NCBI GenBank assembly: GCA_964586835.1
Contig: CAZPIC010000001.1
Span: 62,001 to 126,000, forward strand
Reading direction: 5' to 3'
DNA from: CAZLYF01 sp964586835
GTDB taxonomy: Bacteria > Bacillota > Clostridia > Christensenellales > Aristaeellaceae
Length of the DNA: 64,000 bases
Positions 1-8,700 of the stretch are shown one piece after another. The translations under genes and the position numbers were made by a program. Numbering within the stretch: position 1 is the first letter of the stretch; each line of letters starts with the position of its first letter. The notes below the pieces were generated by a model. That model saw nothing but the letters and a program-made list of their open reading frames with translations. It made no database searches and was not told the DNA's origin.

Positions 1-36
1 CACCGCAAAGGCGCCGGCACGGTAAGGGCGCAGCAC

Positions 37-69
37 AAAGCCCGCGCGGAATCATCCTGCGCGGGCTTT
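37..69. terminator. Possible terminator hairpin at the end of the metallo-hydrolase gene
   Basis: A perfect 11-bp inverted repeat (AAAGCCCGCGC paired with GCGCGGGCTTT) encloses an 11-nt loop. It lies 18 bases beyond the stop of the minus-strand metallo-hydrolase gene. The T-tract is short (three Ts, then mixed sequence) on either strand, so termination efficiency is uncertain; it may serve converging transcripts. Confidence 0.55.
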
Positions 70-86
70 GGTTTGGCCCCGCCCTG

Positions 87-725
87 CTACACGATATCGA
101 GCACGACGCAGGGGGGTTGTTCACCCAGATCTTCTTTGGATACCCGTAAAAGAGGCTGCTGTGAATAGCTGGACATCAGACGGAGGAAATCTTCCGGCCC
201 AGAGATGGTCGAAAGACCGCCCTGTGATGTGCGGTAGTGCATCGGGATGACCATCCGGGGCTTTGTTTTTGTGACAATGGCTGCCGCTTGCCGCGCGTCA
301 ACCGTATAGAAACCGCCCACCGGGACCAGGAGGATGTCGACGCCCCATAGTGCTTTCGCAAGCTGTGCATCCGGCATTTCCCCAAGGTCTCCTAAATGGG
401 CGATGCGAAGCCCCTCCGTTTCAATGAGGAAGCAGACATTTTCTCCGCGCTTGCTGCCCTTCGCGTCGTCGTGCCAGCTGGAGATCCCCGTGACGGTGAC
501 ATCCGGCCAGGGTTGGTGCTTACCCACATCGCGGAGCACCCGGGGGGAGCCTTCGACTTTTGAGACTTCGGCGTGGTCCGCGTGTCCATGGCTGACGGTG
601 ACAAGATCAGCCCTGACTCTCCTCATCGGGAATCCGACATGGGCGTCAAAGGGGTCTGTCAGGATGCGGCGACCGTCACCGGTCTCCATCAGAAACTGGG
701 AGTGTCCATTGTAGGTGATGAGCAT
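87..725 (-). CDS. MBL-fold metal-dependent hydrolase (UlaG-like)
   Basis: A 212-residue protein of the metallo-beta-lactamase fold. Near residues 45-51 it has SHGHADH, the family's HxHxDH zinc-binding signature, and later a GDLG loop and an MPMHY-like histidine segment (IPMHYRT). It resembles the short UlaG/YtkL-type hydrolases found throughout Firmicutes, whose physiological substrates are mostly unknown. The ATG follows GAGGAGAG by about seven bases. It is the last gene of a minus-strand trio with the unknown gene at 778-1281 and the DUF1934 gene. The fold is secure; the substrate is not predictable. Confidence 0.85.
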   Translation of the reverse strand: MLITYNGHSQFLMETGDGRRILTDPFDAHVGFPMRRVRADLVTVSHGHADHAEVSKVEGSPRVLRDVGKHQPWPDVTVTGISSWHDDAKGSKRGENVCFLIETEGLRIAHLGDLGEMPDAQLAKALWGVDILLVPVGGFYTVDARQAAAIVTKTKPRMVIPMHYRTSQGGLSTISGPEDFLRLMSSYSQQPLLRVSKEDLGEQPPCVVLDIV

Positions 726-777
726 ACTGTTCTCTCCTCATTTGCCGGGGGCTGCGGGGCAGCGCTTTGCCCTGTCA

Positions 778-1281
778 TCAGGACGCAAGGCAGCCCGTCT
801 GTATCAGAAGGTCGGCGATGCCACAGGCGACACCGTTGCCAAGGCGCAGATCTTCAGCCAAGCTTTCGAAGGCCATCGCGCATAATCTCCCTGGACAGCC
901 TTCGTCCAGCATCAGCAGCGCGTCCCGTAACCTGCCGATAGGCTGCTGTTCGACAGGGGTGTCGTGCTGCCTGAGCATCCGGCACAAGCCCCACAGCGCA
1001 GCATTGCACCGGTGTATCCTCGGCAGTGGTGCGCCTTTCAGGCCGCTGAAATAGGCGATGTAGCGCGCATGGTTCCAGTCAATGAGTGCAAGACTGTCCT
1101 GCACATGACAGACCAGGCCATTGCCATCAAGACGGGTCTTGATGTGTGCGCGCTCCGCAGCGCTTACCCGACTCGGAAAATCGCTGACAAACAAGGCCCG
1201 CCTGTTTCTGTCCGAAGCGATCAGGCAGGAGTCCCCGATCAAGGATTGAAGCTCGTTCCTTGACGGGTCCAACAGCCTCAC
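778..1281 (-). CDS. Hypothetical protein
   Basis: A 167-residue protein that I do not recognise. It has no clear signal peptide or membrane span. It has a basic N-terminal half (SDRNRRALFVSDFPSR) and several scattered cysteines (for example CHVQD, CGIAD) without a regular metal motif. The GTG start overlaps the TGA stop of the upstream DUF1934 gene as GTGA, so translational coupling is likely, and this overlap is the main support for the gene being real. The next gene downstream begins 52 bases later, so all three genes are probably co-transcribed. Confidence 0.6.
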   Translation of the reverse strand: MRLLDPSRNELQSLIGDSCLIASDRNRRALFVSDFPSRVSAAERAHIKTRLDGNGLVCHVQDSLALIDWNHARYIAYFSGLKGAPLPRIHRCNAALWGLCRMLRQHDTPVEQQPIGRLRDALLMLDEGCPGRLCAMAFESLAEDLRLGNGVACGIADLLIQTGCLAS

Positions 1282-1715
1282 GGCTTGTTGTTGGCGGCGA
1301 ACCGAATGTGCAGGTTGTGTACGGAAGTATACTGTCCCTGGATGTCCAGCTGATACCTGAGAGAAACAACGCCTTCGCCACCGTCATCCACACTATAATC
1401 CACAACGGTAGGGAAGATCCCAAGATCGAAAGTCCCATAAGGGGTTTTATAGCTGCTTTGAAAGCGGTTACCTTTTTTGAACACCATGTTGGTGCCGTAG
1501 GAGCCGCCCCGTTTCATGGTCACGACACCGTCGCCAAGGGTCATGGTGATGTGATGCTTTTCATTGGTGTCCGGCTGGGATTCCGTGTACCGAAGCATCC
1601 ATTTATCAGGCCTGCCCGAGAGTGTGCCGACAGTCGTAAGACGCATGGCGTCGTCTTCTTCGTCGCGGTTTGCAGCGATGCCAGTCACGGTCAGCAGGAC
1701 CTGTTTTTTCTTCAC
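1278..1715 (-). CDS. DUF1934 (YwiB-like) beta-barrel protein
   Basis: A 145-residue protein matching the DUF1934/YwiB family of small lipocalin-like beta barrels. Visible features are the N-terminal KKKQVLLTVTGIA strand, the central RYTES segment and a C-terminal LRYQLDIQGQY...HIRFAANN strand pair. The function of the family is unknown. I chose the GTG at 1715 because AAGGGGTGAT, a near-perfect anti-16S match, lies just upstream and because the family starts at MKKKV-like sequence. The reading frame stays open to 1796, but that extension is out of character for the family. First gene of the minus-strand trio. Confidence 0.75.
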   Translation of the reverse strand: MKKKQVLLTVTGIAANRDEEDDAMRLTTVGTLSGRPDKWMLRYTESQPDTNEKHHITMTLGDGVVTMKRGGSYGTNMVFKKGNRFQSSYKTPYGTFDLGIFPTVVDYSVDDGGEGVVSLRYQLDIQGQYTSVHNLHIRFAANNKP

Positions 1716-1738
1716 CCCGATCACCCCTTCCCAAGAGG

Positions 1739-1747
1739 ATGATACCA
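1739..1747 (-). promoter_or_regulatory. Candidate extended -10 promoter for the DUF1934 operon
   Basis: On the minus strand the sequence reads TGG-TATCAT, an extended -10 element with five of six -10 matches. No good -35 hexamer is visible at 17 bases. The predicted start lies about 15 bases before the GTG start codon. Confidence 0.35.
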
Positions 1748-1816
1748 TATTCTGTTTTGAAAGGAAATCGTTCCTTCGAGGGCGTGCTGTAAACATTGCG
1801 AGCCTGAACCACCTGC

Positions 1817-1845
1817 TTGATACCTACGGGCCTGAAGGCTACAAT
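1817..1845 (+). promoter_or_regulatory. Sigma-A type promoter for the hydroxyacid dehydrogenase
   Basis: TTGATA (1817-1822) and TACAAT (1840-1845) are separated by exactly 17 bases, each with five of six consensus matches. The predicted start, near 1852, leaves a leader of about 85 bases before the ATG at 1939. Confidence 0.6.
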
Positions 1846-1938
1846 ACGCGCATCAGGCGCTCGGGTCGAAGCGCTTTCGCCGGGCATATCTCGGCGGCGG
1901 GAGCTTTTGGGAGCTGTCATATCTTTGGGAGGGACAAA

Positions 1939-2793
1939 ATGAAGGTCGCGTTTATAGGGATCGGTATCATGGGACAGGGGATGGTCGGAAACCTTCTCAG
2001 GAGCGGGCATGAGGTCCACATCCACTCCAGGACAAAGGCAAAGGCGGAGTCAAGCCAGGCAGCGGGAGCGATTTGGCACGACACTGTCGCAGGGTGCATT
2101 CAGGGCGCCGAAGCCGTCGTGACCATCGTGGGGTTTCCAGCGGATGTGGAGGAGGTATACTTTGGCGCGGAGGGGATTCTTGCTTGCGCTGAGCCAGGGA
2201 CCGTCATCATCGATATGACCACCACCTCGCCTGAGCTGGCGATACGCATCTGGCGTGAGGCGGCTCAAAAGGGCATCCTGGCCCTGGATGCGCCGGTGTC
2301 TGGCGGAGAGGCCGGCGCCCGGGATGGAACGCTGGCCATCATGGCAGGTGGAGACAGGAAAGCCTTTGACCGCTGTATGCCGTTGTTTGAGGCGATGGGC
2401 AAGAACATCCGGTACGCGGGCGCTGCTGGCGCCGGGCAGCATACGAAAATGGCGAATCAGATTGCCATCGCGGGCGCTATCTCCGGACTGTGTGAGGCGA
2501 TCGCCTATGCGAGGAGCGTTGGCCTCGATGAAGAGAGCATGCTCAATACCATCGCTTCTGGGGCTGCCGGCTCCGCGCAGCTGAACGCCAATGGCATGAA
2601 GATCGTTGCTGGAGACTTCCGCCCCGGGTTTTTTATCAAGCACTTTGTGAAGGATATGTCGATTGCACGGGAGGAGGCGCAGGGGCGAGGTTTGGAGTTG
2701 CCCATCCTGAATACGGTTCTGGGGCACTATCGCGCGCTTCTTGAAGAAGGTCTGGGCGACGAGGGGACTCAGGCGCTCATCAAGGCCTATTGA
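1939..2793 (+). CDS. NAD(P)-dependent beta-hydroxyacid dehydrogenase (3-hydroxyisobutyrate dehydrogenase family)
   Basis: A 284-residue oxidoreductase. The N-terminal Rossmann fold begins MKVAFIGIGIMGQGM (GxGxMG nucleotide motif). The substrate-binding motif DAPVSGGEAGARDGTLAIMAGG lies in the middle, and the catalytic-lysine region GAGQHTKMANQ follows. These are the hallmarks of the family that includes 3-hydroxyisobutyrate, tartronate-semialdehyde and related reductases. The exact substrate cannot be read from the sequence. The open frame extends upstream to 1564, but ATG 1939 has GGGAGGGA five bases away and places the Rossmann motif at the N terminus. It is transcribed away from the DUF1934 operon. 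Confidence 0.88.
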   Translation: MKVAFIGIGIMGQGMVGNLLRSGHEVHIHSRTKAKAESSQAAGAIWHDTVAGCIQGAEAVVTIVGFPADVEEVYFGAEGILACAEPGTVIIDMTTTSPELAIRIWREAAQKGILALDAPVSGGEAGARDGTLAIMAGGDRKAFDRCMPLFEAMGKNIRYAGAAGAGQHTKMANQIAIAGAISGLCEAIAYARSVGLDEESMLNTIASGAAGSAQLNANGMKIVAGDFRPGFFIKHFVKDMSIAREEAQGRGLELPILNTVLGHYRALLEEGLGDEGTQALIKAY

Positions 2794-3247
2794 GAGGACG
2801 AGCCCCGGCCCTGGACAACAGGGTGCTTCATGAACAGTCCCCTGTATCACGGTACAGGGGGCCAGCTATCTGTGCACCCGGCTGCACATCTACAAAGGGC
2901 TACGAGACCATGGCTGGATGGCAGGAAGCACCATGGAGGGCAGGAGGAAGCATCCTCTCGGTCTGCTGAACAGGAACCGTCTCCCCGGCAGCTCGTGACG
3001 GACGGGCTTGCCACACAAAGGAAAGGCCAGCCTCCCAGAGCATTTCAGACCTATCCGTAAGGCACAAGGTGCTGTATGGAACCTTCTTGACCACCGGTTC
3101 CTAAACGATACGCACGGCGAGAGAACCGCTCGCGAACCCTTCTTCCGCCTCCTATGCGATGCCCAGTTCATTCAATCCCGTTTCCTTGCATTGCCCAGCT
3201 CATGCGACTGTGTTATTTTCGTGACAGGAATGTTCTGGAGGCATTGC
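2794..3247. other. 454-bp intergenic region between dehydrogenase and purB
   Basis: No gene is supported here. There is one 8-bp hairpin (CCCCTGTA / TACAGGGG, 2839-2860) that could end the dehydrogenase transcript, but no T-tract follows it. A weak promoter-like pair (TTGCAT at 3186, TGTTAT at 3211, 19-base spacer) precedes purB. The purB reading frame runs open upstream to 3008, but that extension has no ribosome-binding site. Confidence 0.4.
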
Positions 3248-4684
3248 ATGGACGGTCATGATGGATACATCTCTCCCTTTTCCTTGAGGTATGCCGGTAG
3301 GCGCATGCAGCAGCTGTTCTCCCAACGGCATCGGATTGAAACCTGGCGGCGTCTGTGGGTGATCCTGGCTGAAAGTGAAATGGAACTGGGCCTTCCCATC
3401 TCCCGGGAACAGGTGGATGAGATGAGAGCTCATGTTTCGGACATTGATTTTGAAGCGGCTCGGAGGTACGAGGAGCGCTTCAGACACGATGTCGTGGCAC
3501 ATGTCCATGCCTTTGGGGATGTTTGTCCCCTTTCGCGACCCATCATCCACTGGGGCGCCACGTCCTGCTATGTGGGGGACAATGCCGACATCCTCATCAT
3601 GCGCGAAGCGCTGGGGCTTCTTCGCGGCCGTCTGGCGGACATTGCCCGCGTACTGCAGGCTTTTGCCCGCGAGCACGCGCGGCGGCCTACCCTGGCGTTT
3701 ACGCACTTTCAGCCTGCTCAGCCCACCACCGTGGGCAAAAGGGCGACGCTCTGGTTGCAGGATGTGCTGGATGATTTGGAAGAGACCGGCCATGTCCTCA
3801 AGCGCCTTCGTCCTCTGGGTTCTAAAGGTGCAACAGGGACTCAAGCTGCGTTTCTTGCACTCTTTGACGGGGATGAGGACAGGGCAGCCCGCCTGGACCT
3901 GCTGGTGGCGCAGAAGATGGGTTTTGAGGCGCCCGTAGCTGTATCCGGGCAGACCTACCCGCGAAAGACCGACTACATGGTGCTCTCTCTCCTCTCTCGG
4001 ATGGCACAGACTGCGTACAAGTTCAGCAACGATATTCGCTTGCTATCCCATCTGAAGGAGGTGGAAGAGCCCTTTGAGCCCGGCCAGGTGGGTTCCTCCG
4101 CCATGCCCTACAAACGCAACCCCATGCGCTGCGAGAGGATGGCTGGGCTGGCTCGTTTCCTGATCGTCAACACACAAAACGCAGCGCTGACTGCCGCGGG
4201 ACAATGGCTTGAGCGCACCCTGGACGATAGCGCCAACCGTCGCATCTCGATTGCTGAGGGCTTTCTGGCTGCCGATGGGCTCCTCTCCCTCTTTCTGTCA
4301 GTGGCTGGAGGCCTTCAGGTGTATCCTGAAATGATGGAAAGGCATCTGCGCGAGGAGCTCCCCTTCATGGCGGCGGAGAACATCCTCATGAGCGCTGTCA
4401 GGGCCGGCGGGGATCGCCAGACCCTGCACGAGCGCCTGCGCTTGCATGCCCTCGCGGCGGGCAAAAGAGTGAAGGAAGAGGGATTGCCAAACGACCTCCT
4501 TAGCCGTGTCGCCGGTGACGAGGCCTTCCAGCTGACGCAAGAAGAGTTGGAATCAGCCATGGAGCCAGGTGCGTATACTGGCTGCGCAGCATGGCAGGTG
4601 GAGCGCTATCTGGACGGGGAAGCGAAAGAGGTTCTCAACGGGCTGGAAAGCGTGACGTCGCCACCCGAAGAGCCCCGGATATAG
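3248..4684 (+). CDS. purB: Adenylosuccinate lyase
   Basis: A 478-residue member of the fumarase/aspartase superfamily. It cleaves SAICAR to AICAR and adenylosuccinate to AMP plus fumarate in purine synthesis. The superfamily signature GSSAMPYKRNP is present near residue 281, preceded by the TAFTHFQPAQPTTVGKR-type region with the active-site histidine. Length is normal for the family. I chose ATG 3248 because CTGGAGG lies seven bases upstream; the frame is open further upstream but lacks a ribosome-binding site. It stands alone between long intergenic gaps. Confidence 0.93.
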   Translation: MDGHDGYISPFSLRYAGRRMQQLFSQRHRIETWRRLWVILAESEMELGLPISREQVDEMRAHVSDIDFEAARRYEERFRHDVVAHVHAFGDVCPLSRPIIHWGATSCYVGDNADILIMREALGLLRGRLADIARVLQAFAREHARRPTLAFTHFQPAQPTTVGKRATLWLQDVLDDLEETGHVLKRLRPLGSKGATGTQAAFLALFDGDEDRAARLDLLVAQKMGFEAPVAVSGQTYPRKTDYMVLSLLSRMAQTAYKFSNDIRLLSHLKEVEEPFEPGQVGSSAMPYKRNPMRCERMAGLARFLIVNTQNAALTAAGQWLERTLDDSANRRISIAEGFLAADGLLSLFLSVAGGLQVYPEMMERHLREELPFMAAENILMSAVRAGGDRQTLHERLRLHALAAGKRVKEEGLPNDLLSRVAGDEAFQLTQEELESAMEPGAYTGCAAWQVERYLDGEAKEVLNGLESVTSPPEEPRI

Positions 4685-4732
4685 GCTGCTTTATCCAGGA
4701 TTCTCAATGGCTTGGGAGGCCCGGACATGCGT

Positions 4733-4761
4733 TTGACGGATGGTTTTCCCTGTGATATAGT
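4733..4761 (+). promoter_or_regulatory. Sigma-A promoter for the tRNA pair
   Basis: TTGACG (4733-4738) and TATAGT (4756-4761) with a 17-base spacer, both five of six to consensus. The start would fall about 17 bases before the first tRNA base. Confidence 0.75.
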
Positions 4762-4784
4762 CACCTCGCTGACCCGCTCAGCCT

Positions 4785-4860
4785 GCCAATATAGCTCAGT
4801 TGGTAGAGCAGCGGTTTCGTAAACCGCAGGTCAAGGGTTCGAGTCCCTTTATTGGCTCCA
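4785..4860 (+). tRNA. tRNA-Thr (CGU anticodon)
   Basis: A complete 76-nt cloverleaf. Acceptor GCCAATA pairs with TATTGGC, the anticodon stem GCGGT/ACCGC encloses TTCGTAA (anticodon CGT, reading ACG), the T-arm has GGTTCGAGTCCC, and CCA is encoded. It sits one base before the tRNA-Pro gene, so the two share a transcript. Confidence 0.96.
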
Positions 4861-4861
4861 T

Positions 4862-4938
4862 CGAGGTGTAGCGCAGCTTGGTAGCGCGTTTGGTTCGGGA
4901 CCAAAAGGTCGCAGGTTCAAATCCTGTCACCTCGACCA
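4862..4938 (+). tRNA. tRNA-Pro (CGG anticodon)
   Basis: A complete 77-nt cloverleaf. Acceptor CGAGGTG pairs with CACCTCG, the anticodon stem TTTGG/CCAAA encloses TTCGGGA (anticodon CGG, reading CCG), the T-arm has GGTTCAAATCC, and CCA is encoded. Both tRNAs of this pair read G-ending codons with a C in the wobble position, in keeping with the high GC content. Confidence 0.96.
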
Positions 4939-4967
4939 CTGCAACAGCAACGAGTGATACGATCCAT

Positions 4968-4998
4968 CCCGCTTCATAGAGAGGCGGGCCTTGTTTTT
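4968..4998 (+). terminator. Intrinsic terminator of the tRNA operon
   Basis: An 8-bp stem (CCCGCTTC / GAGGCGGG with one G-T pair) and a 5-nt loop, followed by CCTTGTTTTT. It sits 30 bases after the tRNA-Pro CCA. Confidence 0.75.
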
Positions 4999-5029
4999 CT
5001 GACGGCCCTTCAAGGACGGAGGATCCGTC

Positions 5030-6829
5030 TTACTTGGCCGGAGGATAGGTATATCGGGCGATCAGACGGGGGATGCGGCCGTACATGCCATAGGCGTCCG
5101 CATACAGACGATAGCGTTCCCCTGCCTTCCATTCGGTCTTTGTGCGGTTTTCCACCATGACTTCAAGCGATGTGCCAACACCGTCACCGGCGTCGATGAC
5201 CGCCAGCTGCGGGGATTTGCTGATAATCTCCAGCACCGGACCCGTGAAGACATAGATCTGCGTGTTGGCGATGCGGGTATTCAGGTTGGCGAGAAGGTCC
5301 GGATACCCAAAGCCATCATTGAGCGCCCAGGCTTTGCGTGTGTAGTCGCCCGGACCTGGGAGATAGTACACGTCGTAGTTGATGACCGTCCGGGCCTTTC
5401 CCGGATAGTCGGCCTGGATGATCACGGTGTTGTTGCCGATCTTTGTAAAGACGGCATCGAAAGCGAAGGTTCCGGTGGAACCAAGCTGGGAAAGGTCCAG
5501 ACTTTCGTGCGGGGAGAGGATCTGGACCGATGCTCCTGCAAGCGTCGTCGCGCTGATGCGCATCGTTGGGAGGGTGCTCTCGTCGTCCAGTGTGGTCGCA
5601 AGGTCCAACGGAATGTCCTGGACCGGGCGATAGATGACGATGGTTGCCTCGTTCTGCCGGTAGTACTGGCTGCGCACGACAATGTGGAAGCTGTTGTCAC
5701 CAATGGGCTGAATGGAGGCGTTGTAGGTGATGAATCCGTTTTGTGTATTGACATAGGAGGAGTAATCCTCTCCGTTGATACTGACGCTGCTATTTTGCAG
5801 CACGTGAAAGCGGATATTGTAGATGGGCGTGCTGACCTCAAAGCGCTGGGCGTCAGGACTCAGGAATGTCAGGGGGGATAAGGGGATATCAATGGCATAG
5901 TGGATAGGCTCCATCTCTTTGAGCTCACCTCCGCTGGTGTGCAGATAGGGCGTCAGCGTGACCTCCATGGATTCATCCACAACCTCTTCTTCATGCTCAT
6001 ACCAGCTGTGGTCTGCCACCTGGAAGGAGGCGTAACCGCCTGTAGACAGGTAGAAACGCCGCAGCTCTTTGACGTAGATCCGTGATCCTTCCGGCGCAGG
6101 GATGCGGATGGTGTGCGCTGCCATATCGTCGAGGATGGAAGCGGTGATACTGACCTGCTCCTCTTCTGGAACGGATTTTTTCTGCAGGAACAGCGGATCC
6201 AGGACAAAGCTGTAGAGGGCGTACAGGGCTGCTGAGACGGCCAGGATGATCGCCAGAAGGGGAAGAAACCTGCGCCTTCTGAACACCCGTGCGTGCGGCA
6301 TACGCCGTGAGGATGGAGGGCGGATGGAGGAGGTATATCCACGGCCTGTATGCAGCTGAGCTGAATAATCCATCGTTGCGTGAGCGTGTCGAGGGCCGGC
6401 TATTTCGGCATATCCGTCATAATCCACCGCCCGGGTGTCCCTGTCCGGGCCGGAAAAGGGAGATCGGCTGATAGCGGCAGGGTCTGAAAAAATTCGGTTT
6501 CGCCTCGGAGAAGCAGTGACCCTGCTACCGGTGGGAGCAAGGCCGCGCCGCGCACCGCGGGTGCGCAGTTCACGCTGAAGCTGCTCGCCACGCTGCTTGC
6601 GCCGGACCAGTTCCTGCATTTCAAAGGCAAGGCGATCTTTTGGATCAACCTGTATGGTCTCATTCCCGTCTTCGTCAAACTGCACCACAAAGGAAGGCTC
6701 GCCCGCGTCTTCTCCACCGCTTTGCTCCGGCAGCGCGCGCGTTTGTTCCGGTGTAGCGAGTATTTCTCCGCACTTGAAGCAGCGTGGAAAGGAAGCGCGG
6801 TTCCAGAACCCACAGCGCGGACAGTTCAT
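5030..6829 (-). CDS. Zinc-ribbon, single-span membrane protein of unknown function
   Basis: A 599-residue protein. Residues 3-20 form a zinc ribbon (CPRC...CFKC). Residues about 25-185 are a charged, low-complexity cytoplasmic linker. Residues about 188-210 are one membrane span (LLAIILAVSAALYALYSFVL). The remaining roughly 385 residues are probably extracytoplasmic and look like tandem beta-rich, Ig-like domains, although I cannot name a family. ATG 6829 follows GGAGGGGAGG and begins exactly at the ribbon. It is the last gene after murC and lepA, 40 bases beyond the lepA stop. The plan resembles that of the protein encoded at 17495. Confidence 0.75.
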   Translation of the reverse strand: MNCPRCGFWNRASFPRCFKCGEILATPEQTRALPEQSGGEDAGEPSFVVQFDEDGNETIQVDPKDRLAFEMQELVRRKQRGEQLQRELRTRGARRGLAPTGSRVTASPRRNRIFSDPAAISRSPFSGPDRDTRAVDYDGYAEIAGPRHAHATMDYSAQLHTGRGYTSSIRPPSSRRMPHARVFRRRRFLPLLAIILAVSAALYALYSFVLDPLFLQKKSVPEEEQVSITASILDDMAAHTIRIPAPEGSRIYVKELRRFYLSTGGYASFQVADHSWYEHEEEVVDESMEVTLTPYLHTSGGELKEMEPIHYAIDIPLSPLTFLSPDAQRFEVSTPIYNIRFHVLQNSSVSINGEDYSSYVNTQNGFITYNASIQPIGDNSFHIVVRSQYYRQNEATIVIYRPVQDIPLDLATTLDDESTLPTMRISATTLAGASVQILSPHESLDLSQLGSTGTFAFDAVFTKIGNNTVIIQADYPGKARTVINYDVYYLPGPGDYTRKAWALNDGFGYPDLLANLNTRIANTQIYVFTGPVLEIISKSPQLAVIDAGDGVGTSLEVMVENRTKTEWKAGERYRLYADAYGMYGRIPRLIARYTYPPAK

Positions 6830-6869
6830 GGACAGCCTCCCCTCCGAGGAGCACAGGGCGCTTCGCGGG

Positions 6870-8681
6870 TCATTTACTGTCGCCCATCTTAAGCACCGCG
6901 ATGAAGGCTTCGCCCGGCAACTCCACGGATCCAAACTGCCGCATGCGTTTCTTGCCTTCCTTCTGCTTTTCCAGCAGCTTCTTTTTTCGCGAAATGTCCC
7001 CGCCGTAGCATTTGGCCAGGACGTCCTTTCTCAGGGCTTTCACGGTTTCCCTGGCAATAATCCTGCCGCCAACGGCAGCCTGTATGGGGATCTCAAACTG
7101 CTGGCGCGGAATCACTTCCCGCAGCTTTTCCGTGATGGACCTGGCACGCGCGTAGACCTTGTCCCTGTGCAGGATCATGGTAAAGGCATCGCAAGGCTGG
7201 CTGTTGAGCAGGATATCCATTTTAACCAGGTCGCTTTCGACATAGCCCTTGAATTCGTAGTCCAGTGACGCGTAGCCGCGGCTCTTGCTTTTAAGCTGGT
7301 CGAAGAAGTCGAAGATTACCTCGTTGAGTGGCAGATCCCAGGTCAGCTTGACGCGATCGCTCTCAAACTGCATGTCCCTGAAAACTCCTCGCTTCTCACG
7401 GCACAGATCCATCAAGACCCCTGTGTAATCCTGCGGGGTATAGATGGTTGCGAACACGACAGGCTCGCTCAGGGAAGCGATCTCCGTCGTCGGGGGAAGG
7501 TCCGTGGGATTATCCAGCCGCAGCAGTTCGCCGTTTGTCTTTCTGACCTCATAGATGACGCTGGGGACCGTGGTGATCAAGCCCAGGTCAAACTCCCTTT
7601 CCAGCCTTTCCTGGACAATTTCCATATGCAGGAGCCCGAGAAAGCCGCAGCGAAAGCCATAGCCAAGAGCTGCGCTGGTCTCTGGCTCAAAGGATACAGA
7701 GGCGTCGTTCATTTTTAGTTTGTGCAGGGCATCCTGGAGCGCCCCGTAGTCCGCACCGTCGGCGGGGTAGATACCGCAAAAGACCATCGGGGTCACCCGC
7801 TTGTAGCCGGACAGCGGTTCGGGTGCGGGGTTCAGTGCGTCCGTGATGGTGTCGCCCACCCGTGTATCACCCACTTCTTTGATGGAGGCGCAGACATAGC
7901 CTACTTCCCCTGCGAGCAGGTAGTCCCGGGGCGCATAGCCTGGACTTCTTACGCCCACTTCCACCACGTCAAATTCTTTGCCTGTGGACATCATGCGCAT
8001 ACGCATGCCGGGAGTAAGCCTTCCGTTCATGACTCGCACAAAACAGATGGCACCGCGATAATTGTCATAGACCGCGTCAAATACAAGGGCCTGAAGCGGG
8101 AGGGCATCTTCGCCTCTTGGGGGCGGCATTTTGTGAACGATCGCTTCGAGGACATCGTCGACACCCGTGCCAAGCTTGGCCGAGACCCGCGGCGCGCCGG
8201 CTGTGTCCAACCCGATGATCTCCTCCACCTCAGCGCAGGCTGCGTCGGGCTGCGCACTGGGCAGGTCGATCTTGTTGATGACGGGCAGGATCTCAAGGTC
8301 GTGTTCAAGGGCTAAGTAGACGTTGGCCAGGGTCTGCGCCTCGACGCCCTGGGTCGCGTCCACGACGAGCAGGGCGCCTTCGCAGGCTGCCAGAGCACGA
8401 CTGACCTCGTAGGTGAAGTCCACGTGCCCCGGGGTGTCAATCAGGTTAAGGACATAGTTTTCCCCGTTTTTCGCAGTGTAGGTCATGCGCACAGCTTTGG
8501 ATTTGATGGTGATCCCCCGCTCTCGCTCCAGGTCCATGCTGTCAAGGACCTGGTCCATCATCTCCCGCTGCTGGTAGACGCCTGTCCTTTCAAGCAGCCT
8601 ATCCGCCAGCGTGCTTTTGCCGTGGTCTATGTGTGCGATGATGCAAAAATTCCTGATACGCTCCATGCGTTCGTCCCGCAT
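6870..8681 (-). CDS. lepA: Elongation factor 4 (LepA), ribosome back-translocating GTPase
   Basis: A 603-residue translational GTPase of normal family length. G1 is AHIDHGKST at residues 16-24, switch II is DTPGHVDF, NKIDLP is G4, and the LepA-specific C-terminal region ends with the K-rich segment CYGGDISRKKKLLEKQKEGKKRM. It acts on the ribosome and is associated with translation under stress. ATG 8681 follows GGGAGGT five bases upstream and gives the usual family N terminus; upstream ATGs in the same frame lie inside murC. murC ends 19 bases before it, so the two are co-transcribed. Confidence 0.97.
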   Translation of the reverse strand: MRDERMERIRNFCIIAHIDHGKSTLADRLLERTGVYQQREMMDQVLDSMDLERERGITIKSKAVRMTYTAKNGENYVLNLIDTPGHVDFTYEVSRALAACEGALLVVDATQGVEAQTLANVYLALEHDLEILPVINKIDLPSAQPDAACAEVEEIIGLDTAGAPRVSAKLGTGVDDVLEAIVHKMPPPRGEDALPLQALVFDAVYDNYRGAICFVRVMNGRLTPGMRMRMMSTGKEFDVVEVGVRSPGYAPRDYLLAGEVGYVCASIKEVGDTRVGDTITDALNPAPEPLSGYKRVTPMVFCGIYPADGADYGALQDALHKLKMNDASVSFEPETSAALGYGFRCGFLGLLHMEIVQERLEREFDLGLITTVPSVIYEVRKTNGELLRLDNPTDLPPTTEIASLSEPVVFATIYTPQDYTGVLMDLCREKRGVFRDMQFESDRVKLTWDLPLNEVIFDFFDQLKSKSRGYASLDYEFKGYVESDLVKMDILLNSQPCDAFTMILHRDKVYARARSITEKLREVIPRQQFEIPIQAAVGGRIIARETVKALRKDVLAKCYGGDISRKKKLLEKQKEGKKRMRQFGSVELPGEAFIAVLKMGDSK

Positions 8682-8700
8682 GATGACCTCCCCCAGTGTT

